Origin: Dipteris shenzhenensis
Lineage: Eukaryota > Polypodiophyta > Polypodiopsida > Gleicheniales
DNA: 64,000 nt
Assembly: GCA_047967505.1 (NCBI GenBank)
Contig: CM106540.1
Direction: 5' to 3' (one strand)
The translations under genes and the position numbers were made by a program. Below are positions 1 through 12,171 of this stretch, piece by piece. Numbering within the stretch: the first letter of the stretch is position 1; each line of letters begins with the position of its first letter. Under the pieces are notes generated by a model, which saw nothing but the letters and a program-made list of their open reading frames with translations, had not been told where the DNA came from and did not search any database.

Positions 1-290
1 CCACAACCCCCTTTCTACAAAGGTTCATAATTTCTCTCTAGACTGATCGTGTCACCCAAACAAATCTCGTTTTTACATTTAAGCTTGATAAGTGTATGGC
101 AAAGTATTGATTTTTATTGGACTCCAATAACAAGGGAGGGGTGTTTATGACACCTCTCTTCTCAACTAAAGTCAAAACCGGTTCTCATTATTTTGCTTGT
201 TGGATGGTGGCAGGTAGGCAAACTCCCCTCTTCAATAAAAGTGATGCTTGCCTGGACTTATCCAAGCTCAACTTCCATACAGTTTCCACA
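1..290. repeat. Dispersed repeat, copy 1 (cut by window edge)
   Basis: The first 290 bases recur almost unchanged at 2958-3248 (identical start ccacaacccc, same end at agtttccaca). The copy probably begins before the window. Short in-frame stretches in it are chance products of a repeated sequence, not a gene. Family not recognised. It could be a direct-repeat flank of an element or a segmental duplication; no primer-binding site follows it. Confidence 0.8.
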
Positions 291-983
291 GTCATTTCTA
301 TAAAAATGCCCGCTACTAGTTTCCTTTATAAATAGGGATTCACTGACTTGTACAAACTTTTCCATTAATGCAATTAGTACTATTTCATTGTCTAGCTTCA
401 CTTTTCGGTCTTTTCACTATGCAAAGGGGTGTTGTAAAATCTTTCACACACAGGTTGTTTCCCCAATAACTCTGGACGGTTGTACATAGTATACTTAAGT
501 CATTAAGGCTGTTTGGCTTCTTGACTCCCTTCTTTAACTTGTTCTTTATTTGTTTTATTTTTCTAATAAACATCTTTCTAATCCCTCTCTTGTCCTTGCA
601 GAATTATTCATCAGATGTCATGCTCCAAATCTAAAACTCTCTATAGCCCTACCCTAATTTCGGCTCCCACCTCCCAAACAATACATTTAAGTCATTATGG
701 CTTTTTGGTCTTTTGACTCCTTTCATGTCTCTTTTGAGCAACACTGTTTTATTACACTTACCTTGTTATTGTTTTTCCCTTCTTATATAAAACTCTTCTA
801 ATCTAGATTATTGTCAAAACTATCCAATTCCTTTTCCTGCCTAAATACTACTATAACCACAACTTACCCATATATCTGTTAAACCATTTTCTTCCATACT
901 GTTCACCTATCTCACTCAAGTACTTCTCTTCCATTTCCATTACTTTAAATTGCACTTCTCAATACTTCTCATTCTCTTTGGGT

Positions 984-1022
984 AGACAGTAGGTCATCAC
1001 ACTAGGTGATGACCTACTGTCT
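984..1022. repeat. Perfect 17-bp inverted repeat (hairpin)
   Basis: Left arm agacagtaggtcatcac (984-1000), 5-base spacer actag, right arm gtgatgacctactgtct (1006-1022). The stem has no mismatches. A 13-base part of the arm (agtaggtcatcac) recurs alone near 8646. It could be the tip of a foldback MITE or a cruciform; no coding or tRNA context is seen. Confidence 0.85.
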
Positions 1023-1060
1023 CACTCAGTGTGTTGTATCCTACTGAGGCAAAGGTTGGT

Positions 1061-1078
1061 ACACACACACACACACAC
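1061..1078. repeat. (AC)9 microsatellite
   Basis: Uninterrupted AC dinucleotide run between two non-coding segments. Confidence 0.9.
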
Positions 1079-1084
1079 TTACTA

Positions 1085-2784
1085 TCCCTTCCTCCATTGG
1101 TTTGGCCACTTGCTCATTAGATCTCCCCTTGACAACCCCCCTTTATTTCCCTAGTTTCTTTTCCCTCAAACTCCCTTATTCTCCCATTAATTTGTCTCTA
1201 ATTTTCTCAGTATTTTTTTCTCAATCTCCCTTGTTTTTCCTAATCTCTCTCTCTCTCTCTCTCTCTCCTTATTTTTCCCTTAAAATTCCCCTTTAGTTTT
1301 CCTTTTTAGCTCCCCTTAAAATTTCCCTTAAATTTCCCCATATTTTTATTTTCCCCTTTATTGCCCTTTGTTTTTCTCCATAATGTTTTCCTAACACCCT
1401 ATATTCCATTTTCTCCTTATCTCCTTTGACCCTACTTTTATTACTCTTTCCTTAATTAAAAAAACTTTTCCTTTAAACCTCTCTCCATTTTCTTTTTCTC
1501 AAATTATCTTTTTAAATGGTCTCTTTAAATTCTTAAACTCCCTTGTTATTCCTCTACCTCCTTCTCCTTCATTGTTAAATTTTTCCTTCCTTAAAAAATT
1601 TTTAAAATGATCTTATCCTTTCTATTATCCAAGTTTTTTGATTTTTTATATTCTTGATCCCATATTTTAATTCCTTTCTAAATTCCTCTAATTTTCTTAA
1701 TAATATTTTTTCCTAAATATCTCTCTATCTTGTCTTTAATCCCCCTCTTTTCTCTCTAACACTCCCTAATTTTCCCTAATTTTTCCTTATTTTTTCTATT
1801 ATTACTCTAACTTTGTCCTATGTTATCTTTTTTGATTTTCTAACCCCCCCCCTGCCCCCACCCCCACCCCAACTATTCTGTTATTTCCCCCTTTCTTTTT
1901 TTTCCTTAAAATTGAAACTCTTTCTTACCTTTTTTGTAAAACCCCCCCTTCCTTTTTCTTCTTGCTTCCCATGTTTATCCTAAGCCCATATTTATATATC
2001 CCTCTCCCTAATCATTCATTCAATCCCACTATCACAGCGGCTCTCCTTGGTCCCTTGGGCTTCTAGAGTCTCGATCTCCATGCCACATTATTGCCAGACC
2101 ATGTCATACTCTGTTTTCCCCAAGTGCGTTACTGCAAATTACAGTATTAACCGGTCGCCCCTCACATCAAGTCTCTCACTCACCTACTCGCTATCTCCCT
2201 CGACTCGTGCATGCACTTCAACTCCTTTTCGACCCCAGACTACACCCAATACACAGCTATTTAAACCCTTTCACTGCTTGCCAAAAAACATACTCCCTCA
2301 CACAACCTCCTTCACTGACAGTACCTTTTACCATCTTTGCTCATGGCCTACCACTTAGTTATGCCTCCCATCCTCCTGATACTAGAACTACATGACCTTC
2401 CATCCATGCCCCTCGCACGAATGGATGTGACAAGCATAGGTCCTTTCCTCTCCCTTTGAACTTATGCATTTGTTTCCCCCTGCCAAACCTCTTCCTTTAA
2501 ACTCTTGTGCTACCCTCTCCCATCCTTCTCTAAAGCTTTATCAAAATCCCTTATTTAATTATTCTCTTCCTTTATTTTTCCTTTCCCCCCTTACAAACCT
2601 ACTCCTAACCCCTTTTCTTCCTTTCAAACTTTTCACTCTCTCTCTCTCTTTCTCCCTCCCTTTCTATTTATTCCCTCTTAGCCTCTTCCAAACTCTCTCT
2701 CTCTCTCTCCCACTCTCTCACTCTCTCTCTCCCCTTTTCCTCTCTCCCTAAAAAATCCCTTTCTCTCTATCACTCCCTCTCTCC

Positions 2785-2829
<45 letters not shown>

Positions 2830-2957
2830 CCCTCTCCCCTACTTCTAGTTATAATGAAATTGCTTTTATATTTTCCCCGTTCCCCCCTCCCGCTACTTCA
2901 TTCATTACAACCTCCCCTTCCTTTTCTATTAAATTATATTAAATTTCTCCCCCCTTC
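1085..2957. repeat. Pyrimidine-rich low-complexity tract
   Basis: About 1.9 kb in which the + strand is overwhelmingly C and T, with runs of (CT)n at 1241-1267 and 2790-2824 and long C and T homopolymers. Several in-frame stretches read as Ser/Leu/Pro/Phe-rich low-complexity peptides and are not credible proteins. The tract lies exactly between repeat copies 1 and 2. Homopurine-homopyrimidine duplexes of this kind can form triplexes; whether this one does is not visible. I see no gene here. Confidence 0.8.
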
Positions 2958-3248
2958 CCACAACCCCCTTTCTACAAAGGTTCATAATTTCTCTCTAGAC
3001 TGATTGTGTCACCCAAACAAATCTCGTTTTTACATTTAAGCTTGATAAGTGTATGGCAAAGTATTGATTTTTATTGGACTCCAATAACAAGGGAGGGGTG
3101 TTCATGACATCTGTCTTTCCAACCAAAGTCAAAACTGGATCTCACTATTTTGCTTGTTGGATGGTGGCAGGTAGGCAAACTCCCCTCTTCAATAAAAGTG
3201 ATGCTTGCCTAGACTTATCCAAGCTCAACTTCCATACAGTTTCCACAC
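2958..3248. repeat. Dispersed repeat, copy 2
   Basis: Near-identical to 1-290, offset 2957 bases, and passing at its end straight into an (AC)n run (3243-3270) that copy 1 lacks. A handful of substitutions distinguish the copies, so the duplication is fairly recent. Confidence 0.85.
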
Positions 3249-3624
3249 ACACACACACACACACACACACATCTCTAAGTGTTTTCCATTACTTTTGGGG
3301 TAACAAGCACGCATGCACGCAGACGCGTATACACACACACACAAATTAATTTTGATTAGTAAATGTATCTAACACGCAGAGACTTATTTTTTTCACACAC
3401 ACACACACAAATGTATACTTTCCCAACAATGAATTATTCTTTTATCTGCACCTCATCAAATGTCCCCCTATATACTCTTGTTTTAACCACCCCACACACC
3501 AATCACACTAATCCTCCCATACCTCCACTAACCCCTTCTCAACCGATGCTCTCATTTGTTCCTTATAAGCTCCACTTGTGACTTTAACAAATTTTAAATT
3601 ATCTAAGAATCCATATGGTTGTCT

Positions 3625-3952
3625 ATATTCCTAGGTAAAGCGATAACAAGCCAAGGAAAACAGGCATTACCTATCTACCCAAACATAACGATGTTGTTCT
3701 AACACCTAGTTTGTTTGGATGGTGACAAGTAAGTGGACCCTGACCTTGGAACCTGGACTCCTTGAGGATTCGACATCTTTTTTCATTATTGTGTTTGTCA
3801 AACTCAATATTATTAAAAATTCTTAAATTTGTTGGAAACTTTTGCAAACTCTAGTTGTTTCCCATTTTTTAACTTTTTATCCAATTGATGGAATCAATTG
3901 TATGGCTAAATTATTGATAAGACTTTTTAATCTACACACACACACACACACA
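3625..3952. repeat. Dispersed repeat, diverged copy 3 with (AC)n end
   Basis: Shares with 5738-6096 the order: aagcgataacaag-like start, the 'gttgttctaacacctag...tttgtttggatggtg' block, 'aagtggaccctgacc', and a terminal 'ttaatctacacac' running into (AC)n. Weaker similarity links it to copies 1 and 2 through the 'tggatggtggcaggtaag' and 'gtatggc...ttattgat' blocks. Non-coding. Confidence 0.65.
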
Positions 3953-5490
3953 CTTTCTAGGTCTATAACCTACTTACACTTATAAGGGATTCTCTCATTT
4001 TCCCATTTAGATTTCTCCCCACCTCCTAATTATTGGTTGGTGATTTTCATAAGAACCCTCCCCCTTTCCCCAAATCTTTCCTCGAAATAAATTTTGCTAT
4101 TTAAACTTCTCCCATTCTTCCACTAATTTTGGTCCATGGAGCTTGTAATGTTATTTTGAAGGCATCCTTTAATGAAATAATTATATTCTATAACATGTAA
4201 TAATAATTATGTTCTAATATATTGTAATAGTTAGATGTGATCTTTCTTCCATTCAATCCATGAGATTGAAAGAACATTATTAATCATAAGGTCTTAAATG
4301 ATTATTAGCATTCTACAAGGGTAAGGTATCTTCCTAAAGAAGAACATGTGATTATGAGTTGGATGGTGGTGAAAGTTAAGGTGTGCCGGGTTGCATCGAG
4401 CTCATCGTTGGCTCAGCTCTCTTTTCAACCCTCTACTCATCATCTTCTCCATGCCTTAGCGTCTTGTGCCATGTAGCGAGGAGCTTTCGTTAGGCTCCTC
4501 TCTTCCTTCTTCTACCGATTGCCTCTTACCTCCCCGTGAGCTCGTTCATGGATACTCCTTTCAAGTCCTCGCCTTTTACTCCCTACTCCCCCTTTGCTGC
4601 CTTCATGTTTGTCCCAACTCTTCAACGGCTTCATAAAGCTAGGGAGATGACTCCAATCGTCGCAGGTCCCTGATCAGAGGTCCCTGATCAGCTCCTTGCC
4701 ACAAGCTTTTTCCCGGTGTCTCTTCTTCCTCTTTTACACACCCTTTTATGTGGATCCACTTTTTACGACAATGTGTAACTCTTTTATGTGGGCAAGTTCA
4801 TTCTGCAGAGTGTCGTCCCATTGACGTGATTCTATTTTAGCTCACACTGCCCTCGCTTCCCTTCAAACTCACGGACTTCCTTGCCTCCTTTGGGTGCACT
4901 ATCAAGATCTCTTTTTCCTTTACGTCTCCCTTCAAGCTTCCTTGTCTCTTCTATTCCTAGACAACTTCACCAACTCCTGCTCTTCTACTCGATGCTTTCT
5001 CCCCATCTTCATTGCCACCTTCATCGGATAGGCTCCTCTACTAGTCATGGCTCCTCTACTTTCACTAAGTACTAGATGGTTGGCTCTTTGCTTTGCAAGT
5101 GACTCTCATTTTGAGCTACTTGTTGCATGGAAGTCTCTGTACACGGTTGTTGTCCTTGCTTTTTACATTTCTCATAATAATCGTCTCCAATTATTCTGTA
5201 ACTTTGCTCTCCTAAGGCATCCTTCTTCGCTGCTTTAACTCGGTTACTAGCTCATTTCCATGCCTTTGATACTATACTTGGTCATGAATTAGTTTCTGGT
5301 TGGTAGCTCTATACTTGCCTTATGGCCGCCTTTGCTTTGTAGCTACTTGCTCTCAGATTTCACGATTTTTATTGGGTTTGTAAGCACTCATTGTTGCACC
5401 TTTGCTATGTAGCAGTCTCTAGGTTATGTCGTGGATGCGTTCGCTTTGTCGTGAATTTGTTTTTTCTTTTTGGTTTGCTAGTGTTTTACG
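3953..5490. other. No gene recognised
   Basis: Mixed-composition non-coding DNA. The only local structure noted is a 14-bp unit (aggtccctgatcag) repeated twice at 4664-4691. Short frames on the + strand lack any recognisable domain. Confidence 0.6.
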
Positions 5491-5510
5491 TCTATCTATC
5501 TATCTATCTA

Positions 5511-5547
<37 letters not shown>

Positions 5548-5548
5548 T
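5491..5548. repeat. Compound microsatellite (TCTA)n(TC)n(TA)n
   Basis: Three adjoining simple repeats: tetranucleotide TCTA, then about ten TC, then about eight TA. Two overlapping frames running through it encode only Ser/Leu and Ile/Tyr repeats and are artefacts. Confidence 0.9.
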
Positions 5549-5737
5549 CAATATTCCTATATATATTCAATGTTTGTTTATATATTCTTTCTTCCTTTTT
5601 TATGCGGGTTTCTTTTTCTAATTACATCGATTGCATGTTTATTATCTAATTACTAAAAGTTTGTTTATATTACACTATGCTCTTCACTAGATAAAAACAC
5701 TCCCAATTTTATCTTTTTGATGGGTGTCTAGATCTTT

Positions 5738-6096
5738 GGTATAAGTGATAACAAGCTGGGGTGTGCATGCATTACCAGTCTTCCCTCACAAATCTATGTT
5801 GTTCTAACATCTAGGTTTGTTTGGATGGTGGCTTGAGTAAGTGGACCCTGACCTAGAGCTTGGACTACCTGATGGATTCAGCACTTGTATACGTATTTAT
5901 GAAACCCTATTGTGGTTGGCCATTTCAGGTTAACAAAATTTGAGTTCTTCAATTATTTACTTGCCATATTTGAATTATGTCTATTTAAAAAAAAAAGAAA
6001 AGCTATTCTATGACTGAATCGATTGTATGGTTCATTTGTTGATGGGATTATTAAATCTACACACACACACACACGCGCACGCACACACACACACAA
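5738..6096. repeat. Dispersed repeat, diverged copy 4 with (AC)n end
   Basis: Second clear member with 3625-3952: same internal blocks (gataacaag, atgttgttctaac, tttgtttggatggtgg, aagtggaccctgacc, gaatcgattgtatgg) and the same 'ttaaatctacacac' junction into an interrupted (AC)n/(GCAC)n tail at 6058-6096. The constant tail position suggests the microsatellite belongs to the repeat unit. Confidence 0.65.
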
Positions 6097-6099
6097 AAT

Positions 6100-8210
6100 A
6101 ATTTTTATCGTAGGTTATTTTCCTCCCTTCCCTTCCAATTGAGTTAGTGTATTTTTACCAATGTTAAGAAACATCTATTGGGACCACATGTTGGTTTTAT
6201 CTTCCCTCGGATTCACTAACTCATGCTCTACGATCTTGGGTTTACTTATTTGGATTCATGGCTTTCAGCTTCCCCTATTCCATATTTGAAGGTCATGCTT
6301 TTCACACCTCCTTTTTCAAATGCTTAGGTCATGTTGTCTAAGTCCACCTCATCCAAAGTCTGGATTCAAAATATGGGACTATAAAATGGTAACAATGACA
6401 CTATAGAAACTCATCCTATTGGCCCTTTAAAATCTCTGTGTGACCTAGTCCTTGCCTCTTCCCCCTATGGTTGTAAAATAAGCAGGAAACCTCCTCATCA
6501 CTAAAACATAGTCAATGAAGCAATTGTGAATGACCTTGTAAGAGAAATGGGTATGGCAACAACCTCGGAACAAATTTTTAAGCAAAAATGACTTTTGTTA
6601 GTCATTTTTTATGTGGACTCATAATGAAAGCGAGGAGCCTATGCTCTCTCCTTGCTCACATCGGTTGGATCTCCCTCCTCAACATCCATTCATCTTCAAA
6701 AACCAAACCCTCCAGTGAAACAATGTAGACAGAAATTGCATACTCCAACACTCTTGTCTTGATGTCCTCCATGCTCCATCTTTTGTAATACATTGTATAT
6801 GCACATGTACCTACACTCACACCCGCAACCACACCTACACTTGCACATGCACATGCACACACGCATGCGTGTGCACACACACACACACAGAGGTTCATGC
6901 ATACGCTCATATGCACATGTATGTGCATGCATGCATGCACACACATATACACATGCTCACATGCATTCACACACACATGATTAAGTACATGCATGGTGTC
7001 ATAGAGATGGTATGTCCATGTATGTGGCTCATGAAAATTTTAGAGGGTCTTTATTTAGCTATGATGTGTGAAAGCAGGTTCACGCAAGTGGCAGGTACAC
7101 AAGGTGTTCCGAACCAAGGGAAGTCATAGTACATAAGGATGTGTCTATGGGATGTGGGAGCACTCAATGTATTCTGAACCATGGGTGGGTGGGTGAGTGA
7201 GAATTAAAAAATAGCCACATGTAGGACAAAGTGACTTTCACTGAAAGTATTTGGGAACAACTAGTTTTTTAAAGAAATCTTACATACAAGCTTTTTGTGG
7301 ATATACCAAGGTCACATGATACCTTATCCTCCTTTATGAAATCTCATCAACTTCAAAACCTTTGTACATCACAATTATTTATAGTTTGCATATATGTTTA
7401 AATATTTCTCATGATTGTATGATTTTGCATCTATCTCATCATTAACATGTTGCTGCTTAAAACCACACCTGATCATCTTTTCAAATTGTTAAAGACAAGT
7501 TGGTTAACACCTTTAACTTGCACACCATTTCTCATTGGCATTGAAATCCTAAAAACCATATACCATCATCTTTAGAATTCTTAAAGACAAGTTGATTAAC
7601 ATCTTCAACTTGCTCACAATATCTCACTTTTGTGAAAACCTAAAATCTCAAAATTGCGTTGTGAATGTGAGTTTTTAAAGAAGATTCAAGAATCAATTAA
7701 ATTTAGTTTGCACATGTACATACATTTGACTTGACAATACAAAACATCATTTGTTTAAAGTCTGAAACAAATGTTTGAGGATGTTCCAACCTACAAAGAG
7801 TAAGATTGAATTTGAACTTAATGGACTTATGCAAATCAATTTCCTCTTATAACGACGTCCATTTTTTTATAGAACTATGTTCTTTTTCCTCCTCTTTATG
7901 AAACAATCGATAACAAAGGTCAATCTCATGTCCCATTACAAGGATCACATATTAAATAGATCAACAAGACTTACATGTCACATCCTTATCAATGTGGAGT
8001 CCACATGCAAACATGTTGTAGCATCTATAGGTCTAAATCCATAAGAAGGTGTTCTAAAAGAGTGAGACAATGGCCTTTTTACATACAAATTTATCAAACC
8101 TTTCATTTGTTTTTGGATAGGCCATGGAGTGGATGATTGATGAGAAGGCATGTATCAAACTTGATTCTTTTGCCAAAAACATTGAGGCTATCCCTATGGC
8201 CTTAGCTTAA
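6100..8210. other. No gene recognised; AC/ATGC-rich patch at 6800-6985
   Basis: Non-coding. The patch at about 6800-6985 is a mosaic of (CA)n, (TGCA)n and (CATG)n. Frames read through it on both strands as Cys/Met/His/Val repeats and are rejected as genes. The remainder is AT-rich single-copy-looking DNA with no domain. Confidence 0.6.
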
Positions 8211-8212
8211 TT

Positions 8213-8440
8213 GGGGTACTCCACCTTTTCACGTGACGAATCAATTTAATTTTTCAAATTATTGAAAAGTAATACCTTCCTCCTTAGGTTAGGTTATAAG
8301 TATGGAATAATTTATTAGCTTTATTGGGATACTCCACCTTTTATGGAATAATTTATTAGCTTTATTGGGATACTCCACCTTTTAACCTAAGAAATCAATT
8401 GACTTTATCAATTGAAAACTAATACTATTCTCCTTAGGTA
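8213..8440. repeat. Tandem duplication with an exact 41-bp inner repeat
   Basis: A 41-bp unit starting tatggaataatttatt is exactly repeated at 8301-8341 and 8342-8382. Around it, a longer approximate unit (tactccacctttt ... aatcaattt ... ctccttaggt ... aataatttatta) occurs twice, so there are two nested rounds of duplication. Confidence 0.8.
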
Positions 8441-9970
8441 AGTTATATGTATCAAATAATTTGTTGAGATTAAGGGCCTTTAAAATAAGTAGATGAGAAG
8501 TATAGATGAGAAAACTAATGGCCGAATTAGGTGAGGCTTTTCAATGCCTTCAAAGGAACATCAATCGCCCCTCTCTCAAAATGAGGGAGTCAAAGACATG
8601 AGGTGACTTTGGTGAATTGTTAGAATTTTTTCCTTGCCTTAAATAGTAGGTCATCACCTCTACCTACCAATTTGGAAAATGACACTTCCCCAATTCCTTT
8701 TCACATATAGGAAGCAACGGTGGTTGGTCAACTTGATTGTGCCAATGAGAGGAAGGGGATTCCCTTGTACATTCCTTGCCTAATCCTTCACATTTGATAG
8801 CTAGCTCCTCGTTCCTTCACACTTGGTCACATATTTTTTATCACTGCCTACAAGTTTCTTGCCCATGTGGAATCAAACGTAGGGAGTCGCTAAAGTGGGC
8901 GAACAACCAGACCGCCATAGCTCTTGTTTTAGCTCCCCAATTCGGTCCCTAGTCCCTTGTTCCTTCACAATGCCCCCTATGCCCTTCCTAAAACTCACAC
9001 TAGTCCCTTGTTCCTAGCCAATTGTTCCTTTTATGCCCCTTTTTCCGTCATAATCCCCTCCCCTCCCCTCCCAAAACTTACACCTCCCGACCGGCCAACT
9101 ACTAGCCGCACATTTACATGTGGCCTATGCTGCCAAGCTTTGAGCATGGACAACCGACATAGGTGTGGGAATGCCCAAAAATGAGAGGTGTGGCTAGTCC
9201 ATTTACTTGGTCAATAGCACCTTCCATAAACCTTTATACAAGTTTACACAACCATATGTGCCCCTTCCCCAATCGTCAAGAGCATAATCCGTGTGAGCAA
9301 TTGACGATTGATTATCACGAATCTCGCCCTTGAAGAGGCTTTGGCAGTAAACAACCGTTGCCGAGCCTTAGGATGAACAACTACTTCAAAGACGAGAAAG
9401 CAATCACATGTCCTGATTTGTCAATCATTCAATGTCCTTATCCATTTCAAAAAATTTGGGACCTATGCTTGATTTTATGAGGGAAACCAGCCCGATTCTT
9501 TGTGGCCCTGCAATAGATGCAGGAGTTGTCCACCAGCTCAAATTTTATTATCTACAGCAATCTTTTGGCAACCACCAGGAGGAACATCGATCATTAGTGC
9601 CCATTCCTAGCGCCGTTACTAGTATGAAGAGTTTTTTGGTGTTGTGATTTTGATCCAGGCGTTTCGACCGCACTTCAAATATGTGGGTGGAGTCTGGACA
9701 ATGGTTTGGTATGTGAAACATACATGGGTATTAAGACCCTCCCATGTAATTTCAAGTATAAGGTATGATAATTCGAGGACGTCATCCGTGTCTCCCGCCA
9801 TTTCGACACAGAGATAAGATGCCGTCTGACGTTTGGTACTTTAGCATGGATCATGAAGATCCATAACTGCCCATATGATCCATATTATATATGGCAGAGA
9901 GCGACCATGTCAAGGATCAACGAAGGATGAGCTGATTCAGAGTCTGCCCACTATACACGGCAGAAACCGA
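8441..9970. other. No gene recognised; downstream flank of the WAT1-like gene
   Basis: Apart from the expected 3' untranslated region of the minus-strand transporter (just below 9976), I see nothing codable. Short frames at 8957-9184 and 9432-9647 have no recognisable domain. Confidence 0.55.
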
Positions 9971-9975
9971 AAATT

Positions 9976-12171
9976 TTAAGGCTCATCGGAGGAGGAGCTG
10001 CTTGAAGAGGCAATGCCAAGTAGAGGCTCTGTGAGCAATCCATGACCCTCCGTGGAGCCACTCAAAGCCAGTTCATCCGGTTCATATTCAGGCACTTCTT
10101 TGACGCTCTCTGTCATCGCTTGACCGTTTGTTTCCCTCGATTTTCCCCATACAACAAGGTAAAGTCCGACAATTATCAGAATCCCCCCCAGCAAACTGCA
10201 GACAGCGGGAGTCAGCAAAATTAGACTTGCTTAAACACCAAATTCTGGCAGAACAGCAAGTACCGTTGCCCAAGCACGGATGCTGATGATAAGCAAGTCG
10301 GTAAGTTGGTGGATCCCAAAATGAGCGACAACCAGGCTAACTGACCTCCCCAAGTAGAAACGCTCTTGTAGAAATATGGAAGACAGTATGGCTACAAGGA
10401 TCGTCTGCAGTGGTTGGTACGCAGCAACAAGCACAGGTCCCCCTCGATGAGCGCACCATCCCTGCAATGTCATTGCCACCCCAGAAGCGAAAAAACCCTG
10501 CGTCCACAAAAGAAGGGGCTCGATAATGCGGTATGGCGGGAAAAGCCTCAAACCCAGCCTGGCTTTAAACAATCACTGAGTTCGTAAATTTCACTCGCCG
10601 AAACGTTCTACTTTGCGTGCTTTAGTGCCAAGAATATTGTTCGACTCACATATCACATACCCCATACAAAACAGCTGCCAATTCAGAGTAGAATGCTGAT
10701 GCCCATGTGTTAAGATTTCTCTCCACGCAGATAGCAATGACAGCAAGTTGAATGGTTCCAAATGCGTATGTGAATGCTGTCGCAGATAGTTGAGCTGGAT
10801 AATCCCTCAGAATTGGAGTCTGCATCCAGTAGAAAACATCTCATGTAGGTGGAGCGTTGGACATACATTTGATGAAACAAGCAAGTAGGCCATGAAACAA
10901 ACTGCATGTAGCGTTTCCTGGCTGTATACCTGTGAGATGAACCATACAGCCCAGGTTAGAGAGTTCCCAAGGAGACATACGGCTCCTAATTGCAAAGATA
11001 CAAATGACGAAGGATCCATTTTGAGACGTTTGTTTGAGCCAACGATGCGATGAAGGATTGATCCTTGAGCCGTCAAAACTGAGGGACCTTTGTACAAGGC
11101 AATGACCATAGCTCCACCCACACAAATCAAGATCCCCAGAGCCTTTGCTTGACCTTCTCTTCTTCTAATGTGAATTTTCTCTATGCTGGAGAAACAAAAG
11201 ACACGGAACAAGGGCGTCCATGATAAGAAATTCCAAAACCCACAACACAGCAAGTTCAAACACACATGACCTCCCAAGCAATTTACGTATATATCGCGGA
11301 TTCTTTTGGACTCAGCTTGAGAAAAAAGATTGCAGTTTTTAAGAGCAGAATCGTGTCGTCTTTCGAAATCGACCACATAGACTTACCCAAGTGCCGCAGC
11401 CAAGCCGAAGGTTAATGCCGGGGTCAAATTCTGCACAGTGGCGGCAAATGTTGCCGATGTGTAATAGAGGCCTGCAAGGAAAAGTGTTTGGTTGATACAG
11501 ACTCTGCACAGAATTGCCGAGGCTGCAATGATTAAAACGGAGCATCCGTGCTCGAAAATCAGAATTTACGTCTGCAAGCTTTGGCAGTCGAAATTTTATG
11601 AATGTTTGAAAGTTTAGCAATCGACTCACCCGACGAGGCCACAGAAGACGAATTGAGAGAATTTGACGAGTGTGAGGGAAGGTCGTCTCCCCCTGAGAGA
11701 CGAAGGCCATAAACGGGAGATTCAGCTCAACAGGGCAGATGGGTTAGATTAATCAAAACCCAGCTGCAGCGCACACCACTCTCTCCACACACGCGCGCGC
11801 GCGCGCACACACAGATTAAATAATTATATCTCGTTCTCTCTTTCTTGCTATTCTTCGATTTCAAGGCAAAAGCATCTGGATTGCGTGAAATTAGAGGCTG
11901 CTCACCTTTCCCAAAAGAATGCAACGGGGACGAGCATGAGCGTGGCGATTGCGTTCCGGTAGACAGGAAAGACGTATCGGCTGACACCTCCAGAGAGAGC
12001 GGCGCTGGCAAGGACCTGGAAGCCAGCGTAGAGGATTTGAACAGAGGCGGCAGCGAAGTGGACACGGGAGCGATCGAAGAAGGAGGCACCGGAGTGGGAG
12101 AGGAGGAGGAGGGAGGAGGAAAGTTTATGGAAGTGGGAGAGGAAGCTACAACGATGGTAGGAGAAGTCCAT
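9976..12171 (-). CDS. WAT1-related / EamA-domain transporter, seven exons
   Basis: This encodes a drug/metabolite-transporter-family membrane protein of the plant WAT1-related (nodulin MtN21-like) group, expected to have about ten transmembrane helices in two EamA halves. Predicted exons on the minus strand: 12171-11906, 11692-11630, 11503-11387, 11185-10930, 10819-10661, 10497-10346, 10195-9976. Every intron is GT-AG and all phases join, giving 1233 bp (410 aa). Diagnostic stretches are YAGFQVLASAALSGG and SRYVFPVYRNAIATL in exon 1, TPALTFGLAA in exon 3, CVGGAMVIALYKGP in exon 4, SGVAMTLQGWC in exon 6 and GLYLVVWGKSRE in exon 7, before a Ser-rich tail. I chose the ATG at 12171 because the upstream in-frame ATG at 12333 adds only low-complexity sequence. 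Family members move auxin, amino acids or other metabolites at plasma or vacuolar membranes; this one's substrate cannot be read. It looks intact. Confidence 0.9.
11786..11813. repeat. (AC)n(GC)n(AC)n microsatellite in intron 1
   Basis: An alternating purine-pyrimidine run with a pure GC core lies inside intron 1 (11693-11905) of the transporter gene. Such tracts are prone to Z-DNA and length change. Confidence 0.85.

Noticed and set aside
2047-2751. Several + frames of 60-103 aa
   Set aside because: Low-complexity Ser/Leu/Pro products of the pyrimidine tract.
1-3248. Repeat copies 1 and 2 as the two LTRs of one element
   Set aside because: No primer-binding site after copy 1, no polypurine tract or coding region, no TGT...CA ends or target duplication visible.
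6656-6994. 112-residue Cys/Val/His-rich frame (minus) and overlapping + frames
   Set aside because: It is a translation of (AC)n/(ATGC)n microsatellite sequence; no domain, and all frames are open for compositional reasons.
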